Positions 54,928-64,000 of a DNA stretch of 64,000 nt are shown here, in pieces (positions within the stretch are counted from its first letter, which is position 1; every line of letters starts with the position of its first letter). The stretch comes from Aureimonas sp. AU4. Lineage in GTDB: Bacteria; Pseudomonadota; Alphaproteobacteria; Rhizobiales; Rhizobiaceae. Location of the stretch: positions 1-64,000 of the forward strand of contig NZ_BBWK01000048.1 in the NCBI RefSeq assembly GCF_001463765.1, given 5' to 3'. The translations under genes and the position numbers were made by a program. The notes beneath the pieces were generated by a model. The model worked only from the letters and a program-made list of their open reading frames with translations, was not told the origin of the DNA and made no database searches.

Positions 54928-56402
54928 CAGCGTTCCGGCTCGAAACGGCCGGCGGCCTTCTCGATGACACTTGCGGTGGAGAACAGCGTCTCCTCGTCGA
55001 ACGGTCGGCCGATAAGCTGGAGTCCGAGCGGCAACCCCTCGGCCGAAAGGCCGGCGGGAACGGCGATGCCGGGAAGGCCGGCCATGTTCACGGTGACCGT
55101 GAAGATGTCGTTCAGATACATCGCCACCGGATCGGCCGCGAGATCCTCGTCGCCGATGCCAAAGGCGGCCGAAGGAGTCGCCGGCGTCAGGAACGCGTCC
55201 ACCCCATCCGCGAACGCGGCCTCGAAGTCGCGCTTGATGAGCGTGCGAACCTTCTGGGCCTGGAGGTAGTAGGCGTCGTAGTAGCCGGCGGACAGCACGT
55301 AGGTGCCGATCATGATGCGGCGTTTCACCTCGCGACCGAAGCCGGCGGCGCGCGTGTTCTCGTACATCTGCGCGACGTCGCGGCCTGGAACGCGCAGGCC
55401 GTAGCGCACGCCATCATAGCGCGCGAGGTTGGACGAGGCTTCGGCGGGGGCGACGATGTAGTAGGCCGGCAGCGCGTATTTCGTATGTGGCAACGAGACG
55501 TCGACGATCTCGGCTCCCGCCTCGCGCAGCATGGCGATGCCGCGCTGCCAGAAGGTTTCGATCTCGGCGGCCATGCCCTCAACGCGATACTCGCGCGGGA
55601 TGCCGATGCGCAGGCCCTTCACCGAGCGGCCGATCGCCGCCTCGTAGTCCGGCACGGGCCGGTCGACCGACGTCGTGTCCTTGGGATCGACCGAGGCCAT
55701 GGACTTCAGAAGGATCGCGGCGTCGCGAACGTCGCGTGCGATAGGCCCCGCCTGATCCAGCGACGAGGCGAAGGCCACCGTGCCCCAACGCGAGCAGCGC
55801 CCGTAGGTCGGCTTGATGCCGACGGTGCCGGTGAAGGCTGCGGGCTGGCGGATCGAGCCGCCCGTGTCGGTGGCCGTCGCGCCGGCGCACAGGCGCGCGG
55901 CGACCGCCGCGGCCGAGCCGCCCGAGGAGCCGCCCGGCACGAGCTTCATGTCAGAGCCCTGGCGTCGCCAGGGGTTCACGACCGGGCCGTAGTAGCTCGT
56001 CTCGTTGGAGGAGCCCATGGCGAACTCGTCCATGTTGAGCTTGCCGAGCATCACCGCGCCGTCGGCCCACAGGTTCGCCGTGACGGTCGATTCGTAGCGC
56101 GGTTCGAACTTGTCGAGGATGTGCGAGCAGGCCTGCGTATGAACGCCTTCCGTGGCGAACAGGTCCTTGATGCCGAGCGGGATGCCCTCCAGGGCGCCGC
56201 CGGTTCCCGCCGCGAGCCTCGCGTCGGACGCCGAGGCCATGTCGCGCGCCTTATCGGCGGTCACGGCGACATAGGCATTGAATGTCTCGTTCGCGGCGTC
56301 GATCGCGGACAGATAGCTGTCGGTCAGCTCGCGGGCCGTGAAATCCTTGGCGGCCAGCTTGTCTCTGGCTTCGGCGATCGTCAGGGCGGTCAGGTCGGTC
56401 AT
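54921..56402 (-). CDS. gatA: Asp-tRNA(Asn)/Glu-tRNA(Gln) amidotransferase subunit A
   Basis: 493 residues. Amidase-signature enzyme that frees ammonia from glutamine. The Lys of the triad is in [10 protein letters not shown], and the two serines are in [15 protein letters not shown] and [13 protein letters not shown]. The start MTDLTALTI overlaps the upstream GNAT stop as ATGA; a long upstream extension with Arg-rich sequence is rejected. It ends in a GTGA overlap with the 80-residue gene. Confidence 0.97.
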   Translation of the reverse strand: MTDLTALTIAEARDKLAAKDFTARELTDSYLSAIDAANETFNAYVAVTADKARDMASASDARLAAGTGGALEGIPLGIKDLFATEGVHTQACSHILDKFEPRYESTVTANLWADGAVMLGKLNMDEFAMGSSNETSYYGPVVNPWRRQGSDMKLVPGGSSGGSAAAVAARLCAGATATDTGGSIRQPAAFTGTVGIKPTYGRCSRWGTVAFASSLDQAGPIARDVRDAAILLKSMASVDPKDTTSVDRPVPDYEAAIGRSVKGLRIGIPREYRVEGMAAEIETFWQRGIAMLREAGAEIVDVSLPHTKYALPAYYIVAPAEASSNLARYDGVRYGLRVPGRDVAQMYENTRAAGFGREVKRRIMIGTYVLSAGYYDAYYLQAQKVRTLIKRDFEAAFADGVDAFLTPATPSAAFGIGDEDLAADPVAMYLNDIFTVTVNMAGLPGIAVPAGLSAEGLPLGLQLIGRPFDEETLFSTASVIEKAAGRFEPERWW

Positions 56403-56875
56403 GGCGTCAGTGTCTTTTCGTAGAAGCGCGAGAAGCCGGAATCGGGATAGTCGAGAACCGCGCCGCAGACGCGAAAGCCGCATCGCTCGTAGAGCCGCCA
56501 GGCCGCCTCGAAGCCGGGCGCCTCGCCGGTCTCGAGCACCAGACGCCCGAGCCCCTTGTCGCGAGCTAGGGCTTCGACGCACTCGAGAAGCCGCGTACCG
56601 ACGCGCTGTCCGCGAAGGGCGGGATAGGTGAACATGCGCTTCACCTCGCCGAGCTCCTCGTCATGGATCTTCAGAGAGGCCATTCCGAGCGGCGAGCCAG
56701 CCGGATCGCGCATCACGAACACCGTGACGCTCGGTTCCGCCATCTGCTCCACGGTCAGCTGGAACTGGAATTCGGGCGGCGACAAGGGGCGCATGGTGTC
56801 GTTGAGCTCCGCCACCATGGCGCGAACGTCGTCCTGCAGCGGGGTCTCCGCACTGATCGAGGTCGCGTCCGCCAT
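56399..56875 (-). CDS. GNAT-family N-acetyltransferase between gatC and gatA
   Basis: 158 residues. The central acetyl-CoA motif is [21 protein letters not shown], and the C-terminal part [27 protein letters not shown] follows the GNAT fold. Acceptor unknown. The start lies one base after the gatC stop, and the end overlaps gatA by four bases, so it should be made with GatCAB. Confidence 0.87.
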   Translation of the reverse strand: MADATSISAETPLQDDVRAMVAELNDTMRPLSPPEFQFQLTVEQMAEPSVTVFVMRDPAGSPLGMASLKIHDEELGEVKRMFTYPALRGQRVGTRLLECVEALARDKGLGRLVLETGEAPGFEAAWRLYERCGFRVCGAVLDYPDSGFSRFYEKTLTP

Positions 56876-56876
56876 G

Positions 56877-57164
56877 CTATTCGACGACCTTCGGAACCAA
56901 GAAGAAATGGTCCTCGGTTTCGGGCGCGTTGGCCACGATGTCGTCGGCCTTGTGGCCGTCCGTGACGACATCCCGGCGCTTCTTCATCTCGATCGGAATA
57001 ACCGAGGTCATCGGCTCGACACCGGAAACGTCGACCTCGCCGAGCTGCTCGACGAAGCCGAGGATGGCGTTCAGCTCGGCCTGCATCGTCACGACGTCCT
57101 CGTCCGACACCGCGATGCGGGCAAGGCGTGCGACGCGGCGAACGGTAGCGGGATCGACTGACAT
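56877..57164 (-). CDS. gatC: Asp-tRNA(Asn)/Glu-tRNA(Gln) amidotransferase subunit C
   Basis: 95 residues, full GatC length. It wraps around GatA and links it to GatB. Conserved [37 protein letters not shown] and the C-terminal [30 protein letters not shown] pattern. AAGGAA precedes the ATG. It begins the gatC-GNAT-gatA-80aa-gatB-GNAT series. Confidence 0.96.
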   Translation of the reverse strand: MSVDPATVRRVARLARIAVSDEDVVTMQAELNAILGFVEQLGEVDVSGVEPMTSVIPIEMKKRRDVVTDGHKADDIVANAPETEDHFFLVPKVVE

Positions 57165-57263
57165 GCGGTTCCTTCAGCGTCGGCAATGGATGCCGACGCT
57201 ATACCGGCGGGTCCGGACCCGCGCAACGCCGCGCGCGGCGCGAGAGCCTTCGCGCGAAGCCGC

Positions 57264-57965
57264 TCAGATATCGAAGGGCTTACCCACCTCGGGCACGAGA
57301 ATGCGGCTGGCCTCGTCCTCCATGGCGTCCTTGAACTTGTCCGGATTGGGATCGAGGATCGAAAGCGTGCCGTAGTGCAGCGGGATGATCTTCTCGAAGT
57401 TGAAGTAGCGGCGGCAGGCGAGCGCCGCGACCGCCGCGCCCATGGTCAGCCGGTCGCCGACCGGGACGAGGCCGATCTTGGGATGGTGAAGCTCCTCGAT
57501 GATCGCCATGTCGCCGAAGATGTCCGTGTCGCCCATATGATAGACGCTGCCGCCCTCGGCGAAATGGAGCACCACGCCGTTCGGCATGCCGAGATAGGTG
57601 ACGGTTCCGTTCTCCTCGACCGAGCCCGAGGAGTGGAAGGCCTGGGTCAGCGTGACGGAGAAGTCGTCGAACTTGACCGTTCCGCCGGTATTGGCGGGCT
57701 CGATCTTCTCGATGCCCTTCTTCGACAGCCACTGCACGAGCTCGAACGTGCCGACGACGCTGGCACCCGTGCGCTTGGCAATGTCGATCGTGTTGCCGAC
57801 ATGGTCGAAATGGCCGTGCGTCAGGACGATATGGGTCGTCCCCTTCGTCGCCTCGGCAACGTCGCCCTTGAAGTGAGGGTTCCCGGTCAGAAACGGGTCG
57901 ATCAGGATCACCGCCGATCCGCTCTCGATTCGAAAGGCCGAATGGCCGAAATAGGTCATCTTCAT
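57264..57965 (-). CDS. UPF0173 metal-dependent hydrolase (metallo-beta-lactamase fold)
   Basis: 233 residues. MKMTYFGHSAF is the family start, and the metal motif is VLTHGHFDHVGN (HxHxDH). HMGDTDIFGDM and LHYGT give further ligands. Substrate is not known. The ATG at 57965 is chosen by family fit; an upstream TTG is rejected. It diverges from ruvX and lies about 100 bases downstream of gatC in the same direction but across a GC-rich gap. Confidence 0.92.
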   Translation of the reverse strand: MKMTYFGHSAFRIESGSAVILIDPFLTGNPHFKGDVAEATKGTTHIVLTHGHFDHVGNTIDIAKRTGASVVGTFELVQWLSKKGIEKIEPANTGGTVKFDDFSVTLTQAFHSSGSVEENGTVTYLGMPNGVVLHFAEGGSVYHMGDTDIFGDMAIIEELHHPKIGLVPVGDRLTMGAAVAALACRRYFNFEKIIPLHYGTLSILDPNPDKFKDAMEDEASRILVPEVGKPFDI

Positions 57966-58063
57966 GGGCGGGTCCGACTCCTCGCGCAAATAGCCGGCCG
58001 ACGCGTCGTGGCCGGCCAGACGCTAAGCTAGGATCGCGCGCGACCGATCAAGACGAGGTGTGA

Positions 58064-58555
58064 GTGGGAATCATCGATATCGGCGAGTTGCTCGCCTGCC
58101 TGCCGTCGAACTCGACGATCGCGGGGCTCGACCTCGGGACGAAGACAATCGGCGTCGCCGTCTCGGATCTCGGCCTCGCCTTCGCGACGCCGCGCCACAC
58201 CATCGCCCGGCGCAAGTTCACGCAGGACGCCGAGGAACTGCGCCGCGCGCTCGACGAGGCGCGCGCCGGCGCGATCGTGCTCGGTCTGCCGCTGAACATG
58301 GATGGTTCGGAGGGACCTCGTGCGCAGTCGAGTCGCGCCTTCGCCCGCAACTACGCGCGTCTCGACCCGCGCCCGATCGTCCTGTGGGACGAGCGACTTT
58401 CGACGGTGGCCGCCGAGCGGGGCATGATCGAGATGGACCTGTCGCGCCGCCGCCGCGCCGAGCGAATCGACGCGGCGGCGGCGAGCTTCATCCTTCAGGG
58501 CGCGCTGGACAGGCTCGCGGTTCTGTTCGAGGCAGATGAGCGGGAGTTGCGCTGA
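58064..58555 (+). CDS. ruvX: putative pre-16S rRNA nuclease (YqgF / RuvX)
   Basis: 163 residues, RNase H-like fold. The first catalytic Asp is in [16 protein letters not shown], the second region is [17 protein letters not shown], and the last acidic cluster is [12 protein letters not shown]...[13 protein letters not shown]. It finishes the 5' end of 16S rRNA in E. coli; older names call it a Holliday junction resolvase. The start is GTG at 58064, with GACGAGG just upstream. The 3' end overlaps the DUF6105 gene by 61 bases. Confidence 0.93.
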   Translation: MGIIDIGELLACLPSNSTIAGLDLGTKTIGVAVSDLGLAFATPRHTIARRKFTQDAEELRRALDEARAGAIVLGLPLNMDGSEGPRAQSSRAFARNYARLDPRPIVLWDERLSTVAAERGMIEMDLSRRRRAERIDAAAASFILQGALDRLAVLFEADERELR

Positions 58556-58830
58556 CGCACCGCGCTGAACCAGGCCCCAACCGCTCTTCGCCTGCGGAAC
58601 GCGAAGACGGAAACCACGATCAGCGAGTCGAGAATCAGCGCCCGAACGACGAGAGGCGGCAGGGTCTCAGGCGCCACGCCCAGCGCCGCTGCGTAGAGAC
58701 CGAAGACATGGTCGTAGAGCGCGCGTGAGAAGAAGAGCATGCCGAAGTTCAGGTCGTGGGAGGCGAGGCCGAGCCACAGCGCGAGAAACGACATCGGCGC
58801 GAACCACAGTGTGAGAAACCAGCGCATCAT
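58495..58830 (-). CDS. small three-helix membrane protein (DUF6105-like)
   Basis: 111 residues with three hydrophobic segments ([59 protein letters not shown]) and a basic, Ser-rich tail coded antisense to ruvX. It resembles DUF6105 proteins of Rhizobiales. Function unknown. The start overlaps the upstream membrane gene as ATGA, so the two are coupled. Confidence 0.75.
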   Translation of the reverse strand: MMRWFLTLWFAPMSFLALWLGLASHDLNFGMLFFSRALYDHVFGLYAAALGVAPETLPPLVVRALILDSLIVVSVFAFRRRRAVGAWFSAVRQRNSRSSASNRTASLSSAP

Positions 58831-59348
58831 CCCCTCTTTTCGGAGGTGCCCGGCAACTCACCGCCTCGCGGCTGGCGGGGGATCGAGGCGTCCAACGCGA
58901 GAAGCGCCCGGCGCAACTCCATCTCGTCCTCCGGTTCATCCGGTGCGAACAGGCAGTTGTCGAACGCAAAGGCGAGGACCGTGAGCGCGACCGACCATAA
59001 GGCCAGATCGACGCGCGACACGACGCTGGCAAAGGGTGCGTCGAACAGAAGGGCCGCCAGGACGAAGGCGAAGGAGATGCCGAGACCGACGAAGGCGAGG
59101 CCCTCGCCCCGTCGGACGGTTTCGGCATCGCGCGAGTGAATGTGAAAAAGCGCAGCGGCCGGAATCGCCGCGGCGCCCATCGAGAGAACGACGAGCAGGC
59201 CCTGCTCCGCGCCGCCTGCCGCCGGCGGGTCGAGCGGGACGCCGAACAAAACCTCACGACCGGACGTCGCGGTAAGCTGGGTCAGCGCGGTCACCGCGTG
59301 GAAGCCGGACCAGGCGGCCAGCGCGAAGGAACTGGGAAGGCGAATCAC
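58827..59348 (-). CDS. four-helix membrane protein of unknown function
   Basis: 173 residues with about four hydrophobic segments (FALAAWSGFHAVTALTQL, GLLVVLSMGAAAIPAAALF, GLGISFAFVLAALLFDA, LALWSVALTVLAFAFDN), ending in a charged tail. No family is recognised. The start is GTG with AGGAG eight bases upstream. A perfect CtrA-type palindrome lies only 17 bases upstream of the start. It is coupled to the DUF6105-like gene by ATGA. Confidence 0.75.
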   Translation of the reverse strand: MIRLPSSFALAAWSGFHAVTALTQLTATSGREVLFGVPLDPPAAGGAEQGLLVVLSMGAAAIPAAALFHIHSRDAETVRRGEGLAFVGLGISFAFVLAALLFDAPFASVVSRVDLALWSVALTVLAFAFDNCLFAPDEPEDEMELRRALLALDASIPRQPRGGELPGTSEKRG

Positions 59349-59364
59349 CGGCGCTCTCCTGCAT

Positions 59365-59385
59365 CCGTTAACAAGGCGTTAACGG
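59365..59385. promoter_or_regulatory. CtrA-type palindrome between a membrane gene and pyrB
   Basis: CCGTTAAC-AAGGC-GTTAACGG is a perfect 8-bp inverted repeat that contains TTAA-N7-TTAAC on both strands, the full CtrA consensus. Another GTTAACGG half-site lies at 59434-59441. CtrA is the cell-cycle regulator of alphaproteobacteria. The site is 122 bases before pyrB and 17 bases before the divergent membrane gene. Confidence 0.55.
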
Positions 59386-59506
59386 CAGGGTCTGGGATCG
59401 GCTCCCGCGCCGCAAACGATACCATTCGTTAGGGTTAACGGAACGGCGACCGTGCGGCCGATCGCCTTGTGGAGCGGGATGCCATCGCCTATAGCCCGGC
59501 TTCAGG

Positions 59507-60466
59507 ATGACAGACCCCACGCGCCCCGGAACCGCTCCGCACCGACACCTGCTTGGCATAGCCGGGCTGTCGCTTCCCGACATTCACGAGCTGATGGATC
59601 GCGCCGACGTTGCCGTGTCGGTGAGCCTTGGGCTCGACAAGAAGAAGACGGCGCTCAGGGGCCGGACCCAGATCAACCTCTTCTTCGAGGCCTCGACGCG
59701 GACGCAGGCGTCCTTCGAGCTGGCCGGAAAGCGCCTCGGCGCCGATGTCATGAACATGTCGGTCGCCAACTCTTCGGTGAAGAAGGGCGAGACGCTCATC
59801 GACACGGCGATGACGCTGAACGCCATGCGGCCAGACATCCTGGTCGTGCGTCACCATGCGGCAGGCGCGGTCGCGCTCCTGGCGCAGAAGGTCGCCTGCT
59901 CGGTCGTCAACGCCGGAGACGGCGCGCACGAACACCCGACGCAGGCGCTGCTCGACGCCCTCACGATCCGTCGCCGCAAGGGACGCGTTGCGCGCCTCAT
60001 CGTGACGATCTGCGGCGATGTCCTGCATAGCCGCGTCGCGCGCTCCAACATTCTGCTTCTCAACGCGCTCGGCGCGGAGGTGCGCGTCGTCGCGCCATCG
60101 ACGCTGCTCCCGGCCGGCATCGAGGACATGGGCGTGCGCGTCTTCCGTCGCATGGAGGAAGGGCTCGCGGGCGCCGACGTCGTCATGATGCTGCGGCTGC
60201 AGCGCGAGCGGATGCAGGGCTCCTTCGTGCCCTCCGTGCGCGAGTACTTCCGCTTCTTCGGCCTCGACGCGCAGAAGCTCGGTCACGCCAAGCCCGATGC
60301 GCTGGTCATGCATCCCGGTCCCATGAACCGGGGCGTCGAGATTGCATCCGAGATTGCGGACGGACCGCAGAGCGTCATCGAGGAACAGGTCGAGATGGGC
60401 GTCGCCGTCCGGATGGCCGTGATGGAGTGGATGATGGACGCGAACGCGGCTGGAGCGGCCCGATGA
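59507..60466 (+). CDS. pyrB: aspartate carbamoyltransferase catalytic subunit
   Basis: 319 residues. It makes N-carbamoyl-aspartate in pyrimidine synthesis. Motifs: [20 protein letters not shown] with the STRTQ phosphate loop (about 63), [24 protein letters not shown] and [14 protein letters not shown] stands close to the ATG. It overlaps the next gene by ATGA. No regulatory chain pyrI is seen. Confidence 0.97.
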   Translation: MTDPTRPGTAPHRHLLGIAGLSLPDIHELMDRADVAVSVSLGLDKKKTALRGRTQINLFFEASTRTQASFELAGKRLGADVMNMSVANSSVKKGETLIDTAMTLNAMRPDILVVRHHAAGAVALLAQKVACSVVNAGDGAHEHPTQALLDALTIRRRKGRVARLIVTICGDVLHSRVARSNILLLNALGAEVRVVAPSTLLPAGIEDMGVRVFRRMEEGLAGADVVMMLRLQRERMQGSFVPSVREYFRFFGLDAQKLGHAKPDALVMHPGPMNRGVEIASEIADGPQSVIEEQVEMGVAVRMAVMEWMMDANAAGAAR

Positions 60467-61773
60467 ACACCGCGCGTCCGCTTGCGGTCACGAACGTCCG
60501 CATCCTCGACCCCTCGCGCAAACTCGACGCGGTGGGCACGGTTCTCGTGCGCGACGGCGTGATTCTCTCGGCCTCCGGCGGGGCCGCCGCCGTTCCCGAT
60601 GGTGCGGAGACGATCGACGGTTCGGGCCTCGCCTGCCTGCCCGGCCTCGTGGACGCACGTGTCTTCGTCGGGGAGCCGGGCGGCGAGCACCGCGAGACGA
60701 TCCGTTCGGCGGGCCGTGCCGCGGCGGCCGGAGGCGTCACGTCCATCCTCGTCATGCCCGACACCGATCCGGTGATCGACGACGTGGCGCTGGCGGAATT
60801 CATCGTGCGCACGGCGCGCGAGACCTCGGCCGTCAACGTCTTTCCCGCCGCCGCGCTGACGCGCGGCCTGCGCGGCGAGGAGATGACGGAAATCGGCCTC
60901 CTGTCTGGGGCGGGCGTGCGCGCCTTCACGGACGGCCGGCATACGTTGCGCAACAACGGCCTGATGCGGCGGATCATGACCTATGCGGGCGACTTCGACG
61001 CGCTCGTGATGCATGAGACGCAAGATGCGGATCTCGCGGGGTCCGGCGTCGTCACGGAAGGCCTGCTGGCTTCCTGGCTGGGCCTGCCGGCGATACCGCG
61101 CGAGGCGGAGGTGATCCCGCTCGAGCGCGACCTTCGCCTCGCCGCCCTGACGGGTGCTCGCTATCACGCGGCCCAGATTTCCACCGCCCTTTCGGCGGAG
61201 GCCATGCGCCGCGCCAAGCGCGACCGCGTCCGGGCGACGGCAGGCGTCTCGATCGCCCATCTCTCGCTCAACGAGAACGACATCGGCGAGTACCGGACCT
61301 TCTTCCGTCTGTCGCCGCCCCTGCGCAGCGAAGACGATCGCCAGGCCATGATCGAGGCGCTGGCCGACGGGACGATCGACATCGTCTGTTCCTCGCACGA
61401 CCCGCAGGACGCGGACGGCAAGCGCCGCCCCTTCGCGGAGGCCGAGAGCGGCGCGATCGGGTTGGAAACGCTTCTTCCCGCGCTTTTGCGCCTCCATCAT
61501 ACCGACCGCGTTCCGCTGCTGCGGCTTCTGGAGGCGGTGACGTCGGCGCCGGCCGAGCTGTTGCGGCTCGATCGCGGCACGCTCCAGCCCGGCCGCCCCG
61601 GCGATCTCACGCTGGTCGATCTCGACGCCCCCTTCGTCTTCACCAAGGACCGGATCGGCTCGCGCTCGAAGAACACGGCCTTTGAAAACGCACGCTTCCA
61701 GGGCGCGGTAATGCGAACGATCGTGGGGGGTCGGACGGTGTTCGAGCACGATGCGCGGAGCGTTGCGGCATGA
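60463..61773 (+). CDS. dihydroorotase homologue lacking metal ligands (PyrC')
   Basis: 436 residues with the amidohydrolase fold of class I dihydroorotase. The HxH zinc motif after the first strand is lost: family D-x-H-V-H-L-R is here D64-A-R66-V-F68-V-G70. The C-terminal TDHAPH is S310-S-H-D-P-Q315, so the catalytic Asp is also lost. Thus it should be inactive, like PyrC' of Pseudomonas, which serves as a structural partner of aspartate carbamoyltransferase. Overlap with pyrB (ATGA) fits that role. An active pyrC must lie elsewhere. Confidence 0.9.
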   Translation: MNTARPLAVTNVRILDPSRKLDAVGTVLVRDGVILSASGGAAAVPDGAETIDGSGLACLPGLVDARVFVGEPGGEHRETIRSAGRAAAAGGVTSILVMPDTDPVIDDVALAEFIVRTARETSAVNVFPAAALTRGLRGEEMTEIGLLSGAGVRAFTDGRHTLRNNGLMRRIMTYAGDFDALVMHETQDADLAGSGVVTEGLLASWLGLPAIPREAEVIPLERDLRLAALTGARYHAAQISTALSAEAMRRAKRDRVRATAGVSIAHLSLNENDIGEYRTFFRLSPPLRSEDDRQAMIEALADGTIDIVCSSHDPQDADGKRRPFAEAESGAIGLETLLPALLRLHHTDRVPLLRLLEAVTSAPAELLRLDRGTLQPGRPGDLTLVDLDAPFVFTKDRIGSRSKNTAFENARFQGAVMRTIVGGRTVFEHDARSVAA

Positions 61774-62384
61774 TGCAGTTCGACTGGACCGGGACGCCGG
61801 CCGGAACCGTCCTCCTGGCTCTGGGCGTCGGCTACCTCTGCGGCACGATCGCCTTCGGATTGATCCTGACGAGGCTCTTCGGCCTAGGCGACCTGCGCTC
61901 GATCGGCTCCGGCAATATCGGGGCGACCAATGTCCTGCGCACGGGCAACAAGAAGGTCGCGGCGCTGACGCTGCTCGGCGACCTCCTGAAGGCCACGGTT
62001 CCGATCCTCGTCTTCTGGCGCTTCGGACCGCTGGCGGCGGCGGCCGCCGGCCTCGGCGCCTTTCTCGGCCACCTCTTCCCCGTCTGGCTCGGCTTCCGGG
62101 GCGGAAAAGGCGTCGCGACCTATATCGGCATTCTGCTCGGCTTCGCGCCCTGGGGCGTGCTCGTCTTCGCCGCGGTCTGGCTGGGCGCGGCCAAGGTCTG
62201 GCGCTATTCCTCGCTCGCGGCCCTTCTGGCAACGCTTGTCGTCCCCGTCGGCTATCTGCTGATGGGCAACCTGATGGCGGCCGAGCTCTCTGCGATCCTC
62301 ACGATCCTCGTCTATTGGAAGCACGCGCCCAATATCCGGCGGCTGCGCGCCGGGACGGAAGGCCGCATTGGAGCCAAGGGTTGA
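61770..62384 (+). CDS. plsY: glycerol-3-phosphate acyltransferase PlsY
   Basis: 204 residues, about five membrane helices. It moves the acyl group from acyl-phosphate to glycerol-3-phosphate, the first step of phospholipid synthesis. Family motifs are [14 protein letters not shown] (about 47), [13 protein letters not shown] and the helix with [11 protein letters not shown]. The start overlaps the PyrC' stop as ATGA, and the end overlaps dprA as TTGA. Confidence 0.96.
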   Translation: MMQFDWTGTPAGTVLLALGVGYLCGTIAFGLILTRLFGLGDLRSIGSGNIGATNVLRTGNKKVAALTLLGDLLKATVPILVFWRFGPLAAAAAGLGAFLGHLFPVWLGFRGGKGVATYIGILLGFAPWGVLVFAAVWLGAAKVWRYSSLAALLATLVVPVGYLLMGNLMAAELSAILTILVYWKHAPNIRRLRAGTEGRIGAKG

Positions 62385-63493
62385 GTGAAGGGCGCTCGCG
62401 GCTTGCGGACGAAACGCTTCTCGACTGGATACGCCTGATCCGGTCCGACAATGTCGGCCCGGTTACCTTCCGCCATCTCGTCACCCGCTTCGGCGGCCCG
62501 CGCGAAGCCCTCGACGCGCTGCCCGACCTCGCCCGGCGCGGCGGAGCGCGGAGCCGGATCATGCCCTACCCGCTCGCGGCGGCCGAGGCCGAACTCGGAA
62601 CCGCCCGGCGCATGGGGGCGTGGTTCCTCGATATCGACCATCCAGCCTATCCCGCGACGCTTCGCGCCGCCGACGCGGCCCCGCCGCTCCTTGCCGTCAT
62701 GGGTGAGCCGACGATCCTCGCCCGCACGCCGGTCGCGATCGTCGGCTCGCGCAAGTCTTCGGCGGCCGGCATGCGACTGGCCGAGACCTTCGCCGCCGCG
62801 CTCGGGGCATCGGGCTGTACGATCGTATCGGGGCTCGCACGCGGCATCGACACGGCGGCGCATCGCGCAAGTCTCGAGACCGGGACGGTCGGCGTCTTCG
62901 CAGGGGGGCTCGACAAACCCTATCCCGACGAGAACCGGCCGCTGATGCGGAGCATCGTCGACCGCGGCGGATGCCTCATGACGGAGATGCCGTTCGGCTG
63001 GGAGCCGCGCGCGGTGGACTTTCCCCGACGCAACCGCATCGTCGTCGGGCTGTCGCTTGCCGTTTTGGTTGTCGAAGCGGCCAAGCGCTCGGGCTCGCTG
63101 ATTTCGGCGCGCCTCGCCGCCGAGATGGGGCGTCTCGTCTTCGCGGTTCCCGGCTCGCCGCTCGAACCCCGCGCCGCCGGCACGAACGCCCTTCTCAAGG
63201 ACGGCGCGAGCTTCGCGCTCGAGCCACAGGACCTTCTCGACGAGCTGGCGCCCCTGGTGAGAGCCCCGATGCCGCTCGCGGAAGCCGAGCCTGCGGAGGC
63301 GCCGATCTTCGACGCGCCCGAGACGGATCGGGACCGCGTCGTCCAGGCGCTGGGCATCGCACCGACGGCGCACGACGACCTTCTCGCGCATGCCGGGGTC
63401 GACGCGGCCACGCTTCAGCTCGTGCTCATCGAACTCGAACTTGCGGGCCGGCTCGAACGCCATCCGGGCGGCAACGTCTCGCTCCTGGGCTGA
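62381..63493 (+). CDS. dprA: DNA-processing protein DprA
   Basis: 370 residues. The Rossmann-like core has [46 protein letters not shown] and [10 protein letters not shown]. The N-terminal SAM-like part (about 5-60) and a C-terminal winged-helix part ([19 protein letters not shown]) are present. DprA loads RecA on incoming single-stranded DNA in transformation. The start is TTG overlapping the plsY stop (TTGA), with GGAG eight bases upstream; the longer frame back to 61751 is rejected. Confidence 0.94.
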   Translation: MSEGRSRLADETLLDWIRLIRSDNVGPVTFRHLVTRFGGPREALDALPDLARRGGARSRIMPYPLAAAEAELGTARRMGAWFLDIDHPAYPATLRAADAAPPLLAVMGEPTILARTPVAIVGSRKSSAAGMRLAETFAAALGASGCTIVSGLARGIDTAAHRASLETGTVGVFAGGLDKPYPDENRPLMRSIVDRGGCLMTEMPFGWEPRAVDFPRRNRIVVGLSLAVLVVEAAKRSGSLISARLAAEMGRLVFAVPGSPLEPRAAGTNALLKDGASFALEPQDLLDELAPLVRAPMPLAEAEPAEAPIFDAPETDRDRVVQALGIAPTAHDDLLAHAGVDAATLQLVLIELELAGRLERHPGGNVSLLG

Positions 63494-63605
63494 GGCCGCG
63501 CTGGTCGCGCCGGGGTTGACCGGCGTCTCGCCACTGTCCATGTGAACGGACGACATGCGGGGTGACCGACCCCAAGGCACCCCTCCTCCCAGGATCCAAG
63601 CCAAC

Positions 63606-64000
63606 ATGGAACTCGTCATCGTCGAGTCGCCTGCCAAAGCGAAGACGATCAACAAGTATCTCGGCAGCAACTACAAGGTGCTCGCCTCCTTCGGCCACGT
63701 GCGCGACCTGCCGGCCAAGGACGGATCCGTGCGTCCCGACGACGACTTCGCGATGGATTGGGCCGTGGACGGCCCTTCCTCCAAGCGCCTGTCAGAGATC
63801 GCGCAGGCGATGAAGAGCGCCGATGCCCTGATCCTGGCGACCGACCCCGACCGCGAGGGCGAGGCGATCTCCTGGCACGTGCTCGACGTCCTGCGCCAGA
63901 AGAAGGTGATTAAGGACAAGCCGGTTCGCCGCGTCGCCTTCAATGCCATCACCAAGAAGGCGATCCTCGAGGCAATCGCGAACCCGCGCGAGATCGACGG
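63606..64000 (+). CDS. topA: DNA topoisomerase I, 5' part
   Basis: The first 131 codons; the gene runs off the window. MELVIVESPAKAKTI is the start of the TOPRIM domain, FGHVRDLPAKDG follows, and the acidic metal site is ATDPDREGEAISWHVL. TopA relaxes negative supercoils. It follows dprA after a gap of 112 bases, the usual order. AGGA lies about 10 bases upstream of the ATG. Confidence 0.97.
   Translation, partial: MELVIVESPAKAKTINKYLGSNYKVLASFGHVRDLPAKDGSVRPDDDFAMDWAVDGPSSKRLSEIAQAMKSADALILATDPDREGEAISWHVLDVLRQKKVIKDKPVRRVAFNAITKKAILEAIANPREID

Overview
This is a GC-rich, gene-dense stretch of core chromosome from an alphaproteobacterium, most likely a member of the Hyphomicrobiales (Rhizobiales). 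Markers are the gyrA-coaD-cyclophilin-queA-tgt cluster, the suf operon headed by a NifS-type cysteine desulfurase, NDUFA12 next to a DUF2155 gene, RNase E with a long insert in its S1 domain, and SPY instead of SPF in release factor 2. Family or genus cannot be named from the sequence alone. I see no rRNA, tRNA, CRISPR array, insertion sequence, prophage, integrase or plasmid gene.

Layout. 0.1-7.5 kb: DUF4864 protein, then on the minus strand gyrA, coaD, two cyclophilins, queA and tgt. 7.7-13.6 kb: MarC-family membrane protein, divergent ssb and uvrA sharing a LexA-type box, and nnrD. 13.7-21.4 kb: glnB-glnA, a secreted hydrolase, parE, an exported protein of unknown function, a DEAD-box helicase, and a broken tfoX-like gene. 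21.4-29.0 kb: a minus-strand iron-sulfur assembly operon (NifS-type desulfurase, sufBCD, a glyoxalase-fold gene, sufS, sufT, sufA) with an Irr-like palindrome upstream. 29.0-38.4 kb: alpha/beta hydrolase, tyrS, a large AsmA-like protein, bcp, a ferritin-like DUF455 protein, an M23 peptidase, and prfB with a programmed frameshift. 38.4-46.8 kb: amidase and PBP1a diverging from rne, then an aminotransferase. 46.9-52.5 kb: M48 protease, DsbA-like protein, accB-accC, aat, with DUF2155 and NDUFA12 genes opposite. 52.6-57.2 kb: gatC, gatA and gatB interleaved with two GNAT acetyltransferases and an 80-residue protein. 57.3-64 kb: UPF0173 hydrolase, ruvX, two membrane proteins, then pyrB, a metal-site-less dihydroorotase homologue, plsY, dprA and the start of topA.

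The genes serve DNA topology and repair, nitrogen assimilation, Fe-S biogenesis, translation (TyrRS, RF2, GatCAB), queuosine tRNA modification, cell-wall synthesis and hydrolysis, fatty-acid and phospholipid initiation, and pyrimidine synthesis. Many neighbours overlap by ATGA or GTGA, so translational coupling is common. I found no convincing new multi-gene system. The most unusual points are the interleaved gat locus, a small ORF with a strong ribosome-binding site that ends on a possible start of the amidase gene, the glyoxalase gene inside the suf operon, a perfect CtrA-type palindrome near pyrB, a degenerate zinc site in Tgt, and the tfoX-like pseudogene.
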